From Caulobacter sp. S45 (GTDB lineage: Bacteria > Pseudomonadota > Alphaproteobacteria > Caulobacterales > Caulobacteraceae), in the NCBI RefSeq assembly GCF_009765965.1, contig NZ_LMUL01000014.1, positions 1,730,969 through 1,794,968 of the forward strand: a stretch of 64,000 nucleotides of DNA. Direction: 5' to 3'. A program made the translations under genes and the position numbers. This document shows, piece by piece, positions 53,547-63,101 of the stretch. The notes beneath the pieces are model-generated. The model was not told where the DNA came from, did not search any database, and saw nothing but the letters and a program-made list of their open reading frames with translations. Each line of letters starts with the position of its first letter. The first letter of the stretch is position 1.

Positions 53547-54542
53547 ATGAGCGACCTCGCGCCCCGACATGCGACCCTAAAAGACGCCACCCTCCCCGCT
53601 CGCCGGGTGGCGATGCTGTCGGTTTCGGTGGCGCTGGGACTGACGGCGATCAAGCTGGTCGGCTGGTGGCTGAGCGGTTCGGTCGGGCTGCTGGCGTCGC
53701 TGGCGGACTCCGGGCTGGACGTGGTGGCGGCGAGCAGCACCCTGGCGGCGATCGGCTACGCCTCGACCCCGCCCGACGCCGAGCACCGCTTCGGCCACGG
53801 CAAGGCGGAGGCGTTCGCCAGCCTGCTGCAAGCGGCCCTGATCTTCACCTCGGCGGCGCTTATCGCGCGCGAAGCGATCAGCCGGCTGATCGACCCGAGG
53901 CCCTTGCAGACCCAGTGGCTTGCGCTGGCCATCCTGGTGCTCTCCACCGTCCTGGCCCTGGCGGTGGCGGCGGCCCAGGGGCGGGTGCTGAAGGACAGCC
54001 GTTCGGTGGCGGTGGAGAGCGACCGCCTGCACTATCTCGCCGACGCCGGCTCCAATGTGGCCGCCTTCGTCGGCGTGGTCCTGGCGGGCCTGCTGCATTC
54101 GCCCCGCGCCGACGCCCTTGCGGGCCTGGCGGTGGCGCTGGCCCTGGCCTGGGGCGGCGTCCACGCCCTGCGCAACGCCGCCGACAACCTGATGGATCAC
54201 GAGCTGGACGACACGGAACGCGACGCCATCGTCGCCCTGGCGATTGAGGACCCGGCGATCCAAAGCGTGCATGACCTCAGGACCCGCGCCGCCGGCCCGA
54301 TCGTCCACATCCAGATGCATGTGGACATGGACCCGCGCCTGACCCTGGAGGAGGCGCATCGCATCCTGATCCGGGCCGAACATCGCATCCTGGCGCGTTT
54401 TCCCTCCGCCGACCTGCTGATCCACCCCGACCCCTACGGCCGCGCCGAGGCGCATAGCGGCGTTTTCGCCGAAGCCTCCGCCAATCTCGCCGCGCACGAC
54501 CGGATGACGGATGCGCCGGCGACGGCTAGGGAGGGCGCATGA
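53547..54542 (+). CDS. Cation diffusion facilitator (FieF-like)
   Basis: 331 residues. CDF proteins export Zn, Fe, Cd or Mn by proton antiport. Seen: six membrane helices, the metal-site motifs LLASLADSGLDVVA (DxxxD) and LHYLADAGSNVAA (HxxxD), HRFGHGKAEAFASLLQ, and a C-terminal cytoplasmic domain with HIQMHVDMDPRLTLEEAH. The HxxxD second site suggests Zn/Cd rather than Mn preference. The stop overlaps the start of the next gene (ATGA). Confidence 0.9.
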   Translation: MSDLAPRHATLKDATLPARRVAMLSVSVALGLTAIKLVGWWLSGSVGLLASLADSGLDVVAASSTLAAIGYASTPPDAEHRFGHGKAEAFASLLQAALIFTSAALIAREAISRLIDPRPLQTQWLALAILVLSTVLALAVAAAQGRVLKDSRSVAVESDRLHYLADAGSNVAAFVGVVLAGLLHSPRADALAGLAVALALAWGGVHALRNAADNLMDHELDDTERDAIVALAIEDPAIQSVHDLRTRAAGPIVHIQMHVDMDPRLTLEEAHRILIRAEHRILARFPSADLLIHPDPYGRAEAHSGVFAEASANLAAHDRMTDAPATAREGA

Positions 54543-55270
54543 AGCTGCGTCTCCTCGCCCTGCCCGTGCTGCTGTCTCTGCTGGCGGCCTGCGCCCACGG
54601 CTCCTCACCCACGCAAACCGGGCGCTATTTCCAACCGACCGCCGACCAGATCGGCCCGCAGCCCAATAGCTATGGCGAGGCGGTGGTGCCCGAGCACGGC
54701 TTGATCGTCGTCCAGGGCGACGATCTCGCCTATGGTGTCGCACCCCATCCCACACGCAACCGCATCAACGACGCCGACGTCGGGCAGGCCTCGCTGACCA
54801 TCAGCCAGGACCTGCGCAAGGTGCTGGGCGCTAAGCGCGTGCAGGTCGAGAACCGCGGCTTCCCCGGCGATTCCATCGCCGACAGCGAACAGCGCTGGGC
54901 GGGCATGCCCGCCGGCAACCTGCTGATCCTAGCCTACGGCTTTGGCGACCTGAAGGCCCATACCCAGGCCGGCGACTTCGCCGAGAAGCTCCGCGCCATG
55001 ATTCGCAAGGCCCACGCCCAGGGCGCGACGGTGTTCATCGTCACGCCCCCCAACGTGACCGACAAGCTGATGGACGCCAACCTGGCGACCTATCGAATTT
55101 ACGCCGCCTCTATTGGAGAACAGGAAGGCGTCGAGGTCTTCTCCGCCGCCGCCGCCATGACCACCGCGAAGGAAACCCCGACCAAGGGCGCGCCTCAGAT
55201 CGCCCGGACCTATGAGGCGATCGCCGCCGCGATGATCCCCTATATCAAGCTGGTCGGTCCCCAGACCTGA
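54539..55270 (+). CDS. SGNH-fold lipoprotein with altered catalytic residues
   Basis: 243 residues. Seen: a lipoprotein signal MKLRLLALPVLLSLLAAC with Cys18, then a SGNH/GDSL-like order: VVQGDDLAYG at block I (GDD where GDS carries the nucleophile Ser), ENRGFPGDSIADSEQRW at block II, ILAYGFGDLK at block III (Gly-Phe-Gly-Asp where Asn is expected). By these substitutions it may be non-catalytic. Coupled to the CDF transporter by an ATGA overlap. Role unknown. Confidence 0.65.
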   Translation: MKLRLLALPVLLSLLAACAHGSSPTQTGRYFQPTADQIGPQPNSYGEAVVPEHGLIVVQGDDLAYGVAPHPTRNRINDADVGQASLTISQDLRKVLGAKRVQVENRGFPGDSIADSEQRWAGMPAGNLLILAYGFGDLKAHTQAGDFAEKLRAMIRKAHAQGATVFIVTPPNVTDKLMDANLATYRIYAASIGEQEGVEVFSAAAAMTTAKETPTKGAPQIARTYEAIAAAMIPYIKLVGPQT

Positions 55271-55283
55271 GGCTTCCGTCCAG

Positions 55284-56057
55284 CTACACCGACCCGCATT
55301 CGGGGCATTGGGGGTCGGCGCCAAGGCGGACCGTGCGCGTTTCACCCGCCAAGGCGTCGTAGATCAGCAGCCGCCCGGCCAGAGGCTGGCCCGCGCCCGC
55401 GATCCACTTCACCGCCTCCAGCGCCATCATCGCGCCGATCACCCCCGCCAGCGCCCCAACCACGCCGACCCGTGCGCAGGTCTCGGCGCCTGGCGGGATC
55501 TCCGGCGTCAGGCAGCGGTAGCAGGGCTGGCGTTCGGCCAGGGCCCGGCCACGCGTGAGGCCGGCGGCGAAGACGCCCACCTGGCCGGTCCAGCGCTCGA
55601 TGGCGCCTGAGATCAGCGCCCGGCCCACCTCCACGCAGGCGGCGTTGACTGCAAAGCGCGTAGCGAAATCGTCGGTCCCGTCCAGCACCAGGTCGTAGCC
55701 CTCGACCAGGGCGGCCGCGTTCCGGGCCGTCACAGCGACGGGATGGGTTTCGACCCGCACCTGCGGGTTGATCGCGTTCAAATGTTCGGTGGCGGCTTCA
55801 ACCTTGAGCCGGCCCACGTCGGCGGTGGCGTAGAGGGTCTGGCGCTGGAGGTTGGACAGGCTGACCACGTCCGGATCGGCCAGCCCCAGCACACCCACGC
55901 CCGCCGCCGCCAGCATGGGCGCAGCGGCGCTGCCTAGCCCGCCAGCGCCCACCATCAGCACACGGACGGCCTTCAGTTTCTGCTGCCCGGGACCGCCGAT
56001 CTCGCGCAGCACCAGATGGCGGGCGTACCGCTCAACCTCTTCGTCGGAAAACGCCAC
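55284..56057 (-). CDS. moeB: ThiF/MoeB-family adenylyltransferase
   Basis: 257 residues from a GTG. It adenylates the C-terminal Gly-Gly of a small sulfur carrier (MoaD or ThiS). Seen: [23 protein letters not shown], the ATP-binding [44 protein letters not shown], and zinc-binding Cys pairs in PCYRCLTPE and QCPECGSV. Together these favour MoeB/HesA over ThiF, but no moa or thi genes adjoin. The next start upstream would overlap hslV heavily. Confidence 0.85.
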   Translation of the reverse strand: MAFSDEEVERYARHLVLREIGGPGQQKLKAVRVLMVGAGGLGSAAAPMLAAAGVGVLGLADPDVVSLSNLQRQTLYATADVGRLKVEAATEHLNAINPQVRVETHPVAVTARNAAALVEGYDLVLDGTDDFATRFAVNAACVEVGRALISGAIERWTGQVGVFAAGLTRGRALAERQPCYRCLTPEIPPGAETCARVGVVGALAGVIGAMMALEAVKWIAGAGQPLAGRLLIYDALAGETRTVRLGADPQCPECGSV

Positions 56058-56117
56058 TGCAGTCCTCTGGCTTGGCTCGAACTTGACCCGGGCCGTCCGC
56101 CCCGCCACATCCGCGGG

Positions 56118-56669
56118 ATGAATGCTCCTGAAAGCCATACACCCGGCTGGCGCGGCACCACCATCCTGGCGGTCAGCAAGGGCGGCAAGACCGTCGTCGC
56201 CGGCGATGGTCAGGTGTCGATGGGCGCCACCATCGTCAAGGCCAACGCCCGCAAGGTCCGCCGCCTGGCGGGCGGGCGGGTGATCGCCGGTTTCGCCGGC
56301 GCCACCGCCGACGCCTTCACCCTGATCGAGCGGCTGGAGCAGAAGCTGGAGGCCCACCCCGATCAGTTCGCCCGCGCCTGCGTCGAGCTGGCCAAGGACT
56401 GGCGCACCGACCGCTACCTGCGCAAGCTGGACGCCATGATGATCGCGGCGGACGCCACCGCCGTCTACACCATCACCGGGGCCGGCGACGTGCTGGAGCC
56501 CGAGGCCGGCATCGCCGCCATCGGCTCCGGCGGTCCCTACGCGCTCGCCGCCGCCCGCGCCCTGGTGGACTTCGACCTCGACGCCGAACAGATCGCTCGT
56601 CGCGCGATGGCGATCGCCGCCGACATCTGCGTCTATTCCAACACCAACGTGGTGGTGGAGGTCATCTGA
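56118..56669 (+). CDS. hslV: ATP-dependent protease peptidase subunit HslV
   Basis: 183 residues. A threonine protease forming the HslVU (ClpQY) complex with HslU. Seen: the processed [24 protein letters not shown] (nucleophile Thr after a short propeptide), [39 protein letters not shown] and [17 protein letters not shown]. The ATG at 56118 leaves a short cleavable leader. HslU follows after repeat copy E, 165 bases later, rather than by direct overlap. Confidence 0.95.
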   Translation: MNAPESHTPGWRGTTILAVSKGGKTVVAGDGQVSMGATIVKANARKVRRLAGGRVIAGFAGATADAFTLIERLEQKLEAHPDQFARACVELAKDWRTDRYLRKLDAMMIAADATAVYTITGAGDVLEPEAGIAAIGSGGPYALAAARALVDFDLDAEQIARRAMAIAADICVYSNTNVVVEVI

Positions 56670-56685
56670 GCTTGGCCGTGCGATC

Positions 56686-56805
56686 TGCGTCCTTCGAGAC
56701 GCGCCCTATGGGCGCTCCTCAGGATGACGGGCGTTTTACGATCACCCCTATCTTTCGTCATGCTGAGGAGCGGGGCGAAGACCCGCGTCTCGAAGCACGC
56801 ACCCA
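56686..56805. repeat. Paired-hairpin intergenic repeat, family 1, copy E
   Basis: Same orientation as copies A and D: GCGTCCTTCGAGACGC, inner stem GCGCCC-TAT-GGGCGC, CTCCTCAGGATGACGG; then CGTCATGCTGAGGAGC, a longer inner arm and GCGTCTCGAAGCACGC. Unlike the other four copies it lies between two genes on the same strand, inside hslVU. Confidence 0.9.
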
Positions 56806-56833
56806 CCTTTCGGTGCGCGTCAGGACTTAACGA

Positions 56834-58147
56834 ATGACCGAATTCTCCCCTCGCGAGATCGTCTCCGAACTCGACCGCTTCATCGTCGGCCATACCGAGG
56901 CCAAGCGCGCGGTGGCCATCGCGCTGCGCAACCGCTGGCGCCGCCGGCGGCTACCGGCGGACCTGATCGACGAGGTCACGCCCAAGAACATCCTGATGAT
57001 CGGCCCCACCGGCGTCGGCAAGACCGAGATCGCCCGGCGGCTCGCCCGCCTGGCCCAGGCGCCGTTCCTCAAGGTGGAGGCCACCAAGTTCACCGAGGTC
57101 GGCTATGTCGGCCGCGACGTCGACCAGATCATGCGCGACCTGGTCGAGGTGGCCATCGGCCAGGTGCGCGAGCGCCGCGAGACCGGCGTGCGCGCCCGCG
57201 CCGAGGGCGCCGCCGAGGAACGCCTGCTCGACGCCCTGGTCGGCGCCACCGCCCACGCCGGCACCCGCGACAGCTTCCGCAAGAAGCTCCGCGACGGCGA
57301 ATTGGACGACAAGGAGGTCGAGCTGACCCTGCCCGAGACCGGCGGCGGCGCGCCCACCTTCGAGATCCCCGGCCAGCCAGGCTCCTCGATCGGGGTGATG
57401 AACCTGTCGGACATGATGTCCAAGGCCTTCGGCGGCCGCACCAAGACCCAGCGCACCACAGTCAAGGAAGCCTGGCGCCCGCTGATCGCCGAGGAGAGCG
57501 AGAAGCTGCTCGACCAGGAAGCTGTCGTACGCGAGGCCATCGACCTGGCCGAAAACGCCGGCATCGTCTTCATCGATGAGATCGACAAGGTGGCGGTGAG
57601 CAACGACCGCCGCGGCGGCGGCTCCGACATCAGCCGCGAGGGCGTCCAGCGCGACCTGCTGCCATTGATCGAGGGCTCCACCGTCTCCACCAAGCACGGG
57701 CCGGTGAAGAGCGACCATGTGCTGTTCATCGCCTCAGGCGCCTTCCACGTCTCCAAGCCCTCGGACCTGCTGCCCGAACTGCAGGGCCGCCTGCCGATCC
57801 GGGTGGAGCTGAAGGCGCTGACCCGCGAGGACCTGCGCCGCATCCTGACCGAGCCGGAAGCCAACCTGATCCGCCAGCACCAGGCCCTGCTCGCCACCGA
57901 GGGCGTGACGGTGGAGTTCACCGAGGACGCCATCGACGCGCTGGCCGACTGCGCGGTGGCGGTGAACGCCAGCGTGGAGAACATCGGCGCGCGCCGCCTG
58001 CAGACCGTGCTGGAGAAGGTGGTCGAGGACCTGAGCTTCGCCGCCGCCGACAAGGCGGGCGACACTGTGCGGGTGGATAGCGACTACGTGCTCTCCCGCG
58101 TCGGCGACCTGGCCCAGAACGCCGATCTGTCGCGCTTCATCCTGTAG
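56834..58147 (+). CDS. hslU: ATP-dependent protease ATPase subunit HslU
   Basis: 437 residues. AAA+ unfoldase of the HslVU protease. Seen: [16 protein letters not shown] at the start, Walker A in [35 protein letters not shown], an intermediate I-domain, Walker B in [11 protein letters not shown], and [22 protein letters not shown], with the conserved C-terminal tail ADLSRFIL needed to engage HslV. A hairpin follows the stop. Confidence 0.97.
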   Translation: MTEFSPREIVSELDRFIVGHTEAKRAVAIALRNRWRRRRLPADLIDEVTPKNILMIGPTGVGKTEIARRLARLAQAPFLKVEATKFTEVGYVGRDVDQIMRDLVEVAIGQVRERRETGVRARAEGAAEERLLDALVGATAHAGTRDSFRKKLRDGELDDKEVELTLPETGGGAPTFEIPGQPGSSIGVMNLSDMMSKAFGGRTKTQRTTVKEAWRPLIAEESEKLLDQEAVVREAIDLAENAGIVFIDEIDKVAVSNDRRGGGSDISREGVQRDLLPLIEGSTVSTKHGPVKSDHVLFIASGAFHVSKPSDLLPELQGRLPIRVELKALTREDLRRILTEPEANLIRQHQALLATEGVTVEFTEDAIDALADCAVAVNASVENIGARRLQTVLEKVVEDLSFAAADKAGDTVRVDSDYVLSRVGDLAQNADLSRFIL

Positions 58148-58156
58148 CGGACACCT

Positions 58157-58177
58157 CGACCCACCCAGGGTGGGTCG
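58157..58177 (+). terminator. Hairpin after hslU
   Basis: CGACCCACC (58157-58165) pairs with GGTGGGTCG (58169-58177) around a three-base loop, 9 bases after the stop. No T-tract follows. Confidence 0.45.
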
Positions 58178-58296
58178 CCCCACCCCCGGAGCCGGCGCCG
58201 CTGATTGACGCCCCCACGGCGGTTAGAAGTGCGCTCTCGTCAACAGAGCGAAATCGTGGGACCCTCTCTCCAAATAAAAAGGTAGGGAGACTATCC

Positions 58297-58425
58297 ATGA
58301 CCCACCATGAACTCTTCGGTCCCCGCAGGCTTGGCTGGCGGCCGGTCACAGCCCTGGGCTGGACGATGCTATGGGCGGCTTTGATCGTCGGCGGATTGAG
58401 CTTGTTTCGGGTCCTGCGCGGCTGA
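58297..58425 (+). CDS. 42-residue single-helix membrane microprotein
   Basis: A short open frame: a basic/polar start MTHHELFGPRRLGWRP, then one hydrophobic helix GWTMLWAALIVGGLSLF and a basic end RVLRG. The ATG has a strong GGTAGGGAGA ribosome-binding site seven to sixteen bases upstream, and the stop is TGA at 58425. I recognise no named family. It sits alone between hslU and the autotransporter gene, on the same strand. Too short for length-based ORF callers. Confidence 0.6.
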   Translation: MTHHELFGPRRLGWRPVTALGWTMLWAALIVGGLSLFRVLRG

Positions 58426-58566
58426 AAATCTTCTGTTTTGCACGGTGCCCGATACCGAACTGTCGCATTTCCGCCGAATTTGACGGGAGACCCGACGCCT
58501 GGCTTGACCTATACGTCAATCGAGCGACATAAGGCGGCAACGATAAAAAGTACGGGAGGAATGGGG

Positions 58567-60546
58567 ATGATTCGCGCTCTAGTAGCGACGACAGCGCTTG
58601 CCGGTTCTTTGGCGATGGCTACGGGAACGGCCCAGGCCGCCTCGCCCAGCCCATTTGCAGGCGTGACCGCTTTCGGCGACAGCCTCAGCGACGGCGGCAA
58701 TCTCTCGCTGGTCTCGGGCTCGCCCACGATCATGCGGTTCACCACCAATCCCGGGCTGACGACGATCGAGAACGTGGCGGCCTTCTACGGCCTGCCGCTC
58801 GGCCCATCGGTGGCGGGCGGGACCGATTTCGCGTTCGGCGGCGCGGGCGTGACCACCAATGCGCCGGGCACACCGGCCGGCATCCCAACCGAAACCCAGC
58901 AGATCAACGCCTATCTGACCGCCAACACCAAGCTGAACCCCAACGAACTCTACAGCGTGTTCGCGGGTGCCAACGATATCTTCTACCACGCGACCTCGGC
59001 CGCCGCCTCGACCATAGCCGCGAACCTTGTCGCACAGATTCCCGCCTCGACCTCCGCCTCGGCGCGAGCGACCCAGACGCAGCAGATCAACGCACTCGTC
59101 GAGGGCATAGCCGGCGTCAGCACCTTGGAAAGCCAGACCGACGCCTTCAACAACGTCACCGCCGCCGCGGCGCAGGAGCTGACGCTGATCAACGGGCTGC
59201 AGAAGGCCGGCGCCCACTACATCGTCGTGTTCAACCTGCCCGACATCGGCAAAACGCCGGAAGCGGCTGCGGACAACGCCGTCGCGGCGGGATCGTCGGC
59301 GGCCCTGACCACCTTGTCGCAAGGCTTCAACAACGTACTGAACAGCGGGCTGACGCAGACGAAGGTCGGCATCATCCCGGTCAACACCTTCGCATTGCTC
59401 AACGAGGTCCTGGCCAGTCCCGCCGCCTACGGTTTCGTCAACACCACCGTGCCGGCCTGCACCGTCGCCAGCTCTATCAACTGCACGCCCAAGACCCTGG
59501 TCAATCCGACCGCGCCAACCAACTTCGTGTTCGCCGACGGGGTGCATCCCACCACCGCCGCCCACGCCCTGTTCGCCCAGTACCTTGAAGCCGAGATCGC
59601 CGCGCCGCAGCAGATGTCCCTGCTGGCCGAGGCGCCGCTGGCGACGCTGGAAGGCGAGCGGAACGCGGTCGGGAACGAGCTGATGTACGACCAGACTTCG
59701 GGGCAGACGGGCGTGCGCCTGTTCGCCACCGGCGGCTACGCTCATCAACACATCAAAAGCGAAAGCTTCACCCCGGACTCCCGCGACAACGACGGCCTGA
59801 TCACCGCCGGCGTCGACTGGCGCCCGAACACCGAGGTGTCGCTGGGCGCCGAACTGACCGGCGGCGAGGCCACCGATCGGCTGAACGGCGAGCTGACCCG
59901 TTTCCGCACCACCTCGGTGATGGGTTCGATCTTCGGACAATACATCTGGCGCCAGCACGCCTATGTCGACGGCTCGCTCGGCTTCGGCAGCCTGGATTTC
60001 CACGACATCCAGCGGGTGTTCAAGCTGGGCCAGGCCACACGGGTGGAGAACGGCGACGTCGGCGGCTCCACGGTGCTGGCCGATATCGACGCCGGCTACT
60101 GGTTCGGCGGCCCCGCCCTGCACACCGGCCCCTTCGTCGGCGCGATCTACGAGCACGTGAAGGTCGATCAATACAATGAAGACGGGGACGACAGTTCGGC
60201 CATGAGCTTTGGCGCGCAGTCGCGGGAGTCGCTGGTGGGCCAGGCCGGATGGCGCATCCAGGGCGCCCTGCCGATGAGCTGGGGCGTGCTCAGCCCCTAT
60301 GCCGAGATCGCCTACGCCTATGACGAGGATGCGCGCCAGCGCGACGTCGTCGGCGGCCTGAACAGCATGAACGGGACCTTCGCCATCCCCGGCTTCACCC
60401 CGGATCGGAACTGGGGCGAAGTGCAGGTGGGGCTGAACGGACGCATCGGCCCGCACTGGAGCGCCTACATCGCCTACCAGGGCCGTTTCGCCGGCAAGAC
60501 CACCGACTACGACAGCGGCAATGTGGGGCTGAAGTACGCGTTCTAG
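58567..60546 (+). CDS. GDSL-esterase autotransporter (EstA-like)
   Basis: 659 residues. Seen: a signal peptide ending TGTAQA near residue 24, a GDSL passenger with FGDSLSDGGNLS (Ser block), DFAFGGAGVT, VFAGANDIFY (block III) and FADGVHPTTAAHAL (Asp-His), then from about residue 400 an autotransporter beta-barrel with alternating strands ending LKYAF. The passenger is an outer-membrane-exposed esterase/lipase. The ATG at 58567 is chosen because GGGAGG lies seven bases upstream; an ATG six bases earlier is too close to it. Confidence 0.9.
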   Translation: MIRALVATTALAGSLAMATGTAQAASPSPFAGVTAFGDSLSDGGNLSLVSGSPTIMRFTTNPGLTTIENVAAFYGLPLGPSVAGGTDFAFGGAGVTTNAPGTPAGIPTETQQINAYLTANTKLNPNELYSVFAGANDIFYHATSAAASTIAANLVAQIPASTSASARATQTQQINALVEGIAGVSTLESQTDAFNNVTAAAAQELTLINGLQKAGAHYIVVFNLPDIGKTPEAAADNAVAAGSSAALTTLSQGFNNVLNSGLTQTKVGIIPVNTFALLNEVLASPAAYGFVNTTVPACTVASSINCTPKTLVNPTAPTNFVFADGVHPTTAAHALFAQYLEAEIAAPQQMSLLAEAPLATLEGERNAVGNELMYDQTSGQTGVRLFATGGYAHQHIKSESFTPDSRDNDGLITAGVDWRPNTEVSLGAELTGGEATDRLNGELTRFRTTSVMGSIFGQYIWRQHAYVDGSLGFGSLDFHDIQRVFKLGQATRVENGDVGGSTVLADIDAGYWFGGPALHTGPFVGAIYEHVKVDQYNEDGDDSSAMSFGAQSRESLVGQAGWRIQGALPMSWGVLSPYAEIAYAYDEDARQRDVVGGLNSMNGTFAIPGFTPDRNWGEVQVGLNGRIGPHWSAYIAYQGRFAGKTTDYDSGNVGLKYAF

Positions 60547-60548
60547 GG

Positions 60549-60712
60549 AAATCCCTCTCCCCTTGCGGGAGAGGGAGGGACCCAGCTTCGCTGGGAGGGT
60601 GAGGGGTCGACGTTCGGGTGGCCATTGAGGGCGCAGCGAGCCCCCTCAACCTTCCCACGCCGCTATGCGACGTGGGCCCCTTCCTTCTCCCCCAAGGGGA
60701 GAAGGACTTTGG
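60549..60712. repeat. Intergenic repeat, family 2, copy 2
   Basis: Left arm CCCTCTCCCC, loop, GGGAGAGGGAGG, with GGGTGAGGGG; right arm CCTTCCCACGCCG-like segment with a CGTGGGCCCCTTCC block, TCTCCCCCAAGGGGAGA. It fills the gap between the convergent autotransporter and ispG genes. Same order of blocks as copy 1 at 39455. Confidence 0.8.
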
Positions 60713-60715
60713 ACC

Positions 60716-61876
60716 CTACTGCGCCGCGACCAGGGCGGCGGCTTCCTCGGCGGCCATCTTGGCCTCGATCTCGGCGGCCTTCTTCTCCACCAGGTCGGTG
60801 ATGTGGTCGACCATGTGGTCGTTGTCGATCTTGTGGTCGATCTTGCCGGCCATGTAGACCATGCCCACGCCCTTGCCCGAGCCGCCGCCGGTGAAGCCGA
60901 CATCGGTCATCAGCGCCTCACCCGGACCGTTCACGACACAGCCGATGATCGACAGCGACAGCGGCGTCGATATGTGCGCCAGCCGCGCTTCCAGCTGGGT
61001 CACGGTGTCGATGACGTTGAAGCCCTGACGCGCGCAGGACGGACAGGCGATGATGTTGACGCCACGGTGGCGCAGGCCCAGCGACTTCAGGATGTCGAAG
61101 CCGACCTTGATCTCCTCGACCGGATCGGCGGCGAGCGAGATGCGGATGGTGTCGCCGATGCCGGCCCACAGCAGATTGCCCAGGCCCACCGACGACTTGA
61201 TGGTGCCGGTGCGCAGCGGGCCGGCCTCGGTCACGCCCAGGTGGAGCGGGCAGTCGATGGCCTCCGACAGCTGCTGGTAGGCGGCGACGGTCAGGAAGAC
61301 GTCGGACGCCTTCACGCTGATCTTGAACTCGTGGAAGTCCAGGTCGCGCAGGATGTTGGCGTGGAACAGGGCCGATTCCACCATCGCCTCGGGGCACGGC
61401 TCGCCGTACTTCTCCAGCAGGTGCGGCTCCAGCGAACCGGCGTTGACGCCGATCCGCATCGAACAGCCGTGGTCGCGGGCGGCCTGGACCACGTCGCGGA
61501 CCCGGTCCTTGGAGCCGATGTTGCCGGGGTTGATCCGCAGGCAGGCTGCGCCCGCCTGGGCCGCCTCGATGCCACGCTTGTAGTGGAAGTGGATGTCGGC
61601 CACGAGCGGCACCTTGGCCGCCTTGGCGATGATCTTGAACGCCTGGGTGGATTCCACGTCGGGGCAGGAGACGCGCACGATATCAGCGCCAGCCTCCTCC
61701 AGTTCGCGGATCTGGTTGATGGTGGCGTTGGCGTCGGAAGTGACCGTATTGGTCATCGACTGGACGCTGATCGGGGCGTCGCCGCCGACCTCGACCTTGC
61801 CCACGTTGATCTTGCGGGACTTGCGGCGGTCGATCATGCGCCAGGGGCGGACGTGGCGGTGGTCTTCGGTGTTCAT
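60716..61876 (-). CDS. ispG: 4-hydroxy-3-methylbut-2-enyl diphosphate synthase (IspG/GcpE)
   Basis: 386 residues. It reduces methylerythritol cyclodiphosphate to HMBPP in non-mevalonate isoprenoid synthesis, using a [4Fe-4S] cluster. Seen: [42 protein letters not shown], and the cluster cysteines in [11 protein letters not shown] and [12 protein letters not shown]. It lies after rodZ, an arrangement also known from E. coli. Confidence 0.97.
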   Translation of the reverse strand: MNTEDHRHVRPWRMIDRRKSRKINVGKVEVGGDAPISVQSMTNTVTSDANATINQIRELEEAGADIVRVSCPDVESTQAFKIIAKAAKVPLVADIHFHYKRGIEAAQAGAACLRINPGNIGSKDRVRDVVQAARDHGCSMRIGVNAGSLEPHLLEKYGEPCPEAMVESALFHANILRDLDFHEFKISVKASDVFLTVAAYQQLSEAIDCPLHLGVTEAGPLRTGTIKSSVGLGNLLWAGIGDTIRISLAADPVEEIKVGFDILKSLGLRHRGVNIIACPSCARQGFNVIDTVTQLEARLAHISTPLSLSIIGCVVNGPGEALMTDVGFTGGGSGKGVGMVYMAGKIDHKIDNDHMVDHITDLVEKKAAEIEAKMAAEEAAALVAAQ

Positions 61877-61975
61877 GGCTCGCCAGGATACAGCGCGGCG
61901 GCGCGAGTGGCCACCGCAAGAGCTAGATAGGATACGGACGTCCTGCGCGCCATCGCGAGGATATGACGTTTGCGG

Positions 61976-62962
61976 CTAGCGGGCCGGGTGCGCCGTTTGG
62001 GCCGCAGGTGGCTTGGGTGACGCGACCGGTGTCGCGGCGATCTTGTCCAACGAAGTTTGCGGCTCGCTCAGCAGGCCCTGGCGATGGCCGCCAACATACA
62101 GGTCGAAGGCCGCGGGATCGGAGACGTCGGCGGTCAGGCTGCGGCCTTGCGGCGCCCGATAGGCCTCGCCCACCTTTAGCTCGCGGGCGAAATAGATTGC
62201 GCCGCCGGGGCCGCGCACGATCAGCGAGGCCGACTTGTGCGCCTGGACCACCACGCCGCCCGCCTTGGCGTCCGCGCCGTAGATCGGGCCCCGGGAAACG
62301 AATGTTGCGGGCGAGTAGGCTTGGGGCGCAGCCGGCGCGACGGGTTGCGGCGCTTTCGGATCGACGTTGTTGTCGATGCCCGGCACGCCCAGGCCCGGCG
62401 TGATGTAGGACTGGGGCGTGGTCTGGTCGGCCGGCGGAGGCGTCGCGGGCCCGAGCGCGATGGTCTCCTTGGCAGGCGGGGTCGGAAGGGCCTGGGCCAG
62501 GGCCGGCATGGCGGGGCCGGCGGGCGCATTGCTGATCAGCGAGCGCTGCGCCACGTTCCACAGGCCGATCGCCATCACCAGTACGGCGGCGCCCGCATAG
62601 ATCACCAGACGGCGCTGGCCCCGTTCGGCCTCGACGCCGACGGGAGCACGAAGCTGCTGATCCGCCTCCGGATGTTCGCTCTTGAAGCGGGCCACGGCCG
62701 CATCGCCGTCCAGGCCTAACGCCTTGGCGTAGGCGCGCACATAACCCACCGCGAACGGACGCGAGGGCAACGGCGTGAGATCGCCCGTCTCGATGGCGCC
62801 CAGATACAGGCGGCGCACCCGCGTCACCTCGGCCACCTGGACCAGGCTCAGGTCCTTGTGCTCGCGAACCGCGCGTAGATACTCGCCGAGATTGGAAAAA
62901 TTGGTCGATTCCGGCCCCGGCCCACGGCCGGGTGGCTCCGCAAAGCGGAGGATGTTCGTCAT
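61976..62962 (-). CDS. rodZ: Cytoskeletal protein RodZ
   Basis: 328 residues from the ATG at 62962; starts at 62986 and 63070 remain possible. RodZ anchors MreB to the membrane and sets rod shape. Seen: an N-terminal helix-turn-helix GEYLRAVREHKDLSLVQVAEVTRVRRLYLGAIE, one membrane helix (RLVIYAGAAVLVMAIGLWN), a Pro/Ala-rich periplasmic linker, and a C-terminal DUF4115-type beta domain (SASLIVRGPGGAIYFARELKVGEAY). Next to ispG, as is common. Confidence 0.9.
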   Translation of the reverse strand: MTNILRFAEPPGRGPGPESTNFSNLGEYLRAVREHKDLSLVQVAEVTRVRRLYLGAIETGDLTPLPSRPFAVGYVRAYAKALGLDGDAAVARFKSEHPEADQQLRAPVGVEAERGQRRLVIYAGAAVLVMAIGLWNVAQRSLISNAPAGPAMPALAQALPTPPAKETIALGPATPPPADQTTPQSYITPGLGVPGIDNNVDPKAPQPVAPAAPQAYSPATFVSRGPIYGADAKAGGVVVQAHKSASLIVRGPGGAIYFARELKVGEAYRAPQGRSLTADVSDPAAFDLYVGGHRQGLLSEPQTSLDKIAATPVASPKPPAAQTAHPAR

Positions 62963-63101
62963 GGAGCCCGTGTCCAACGGAGCCATGGCTTCCGACGTCC
63001 CCACATGTCCGGTCGACCGAGGCGCCGCCCGCCTCGCACCGTGCCGAAATGTCTGCTTACGACTTGTCACCTAACAATAATTGCGCAAGGCGCCAACGCG
63101 T

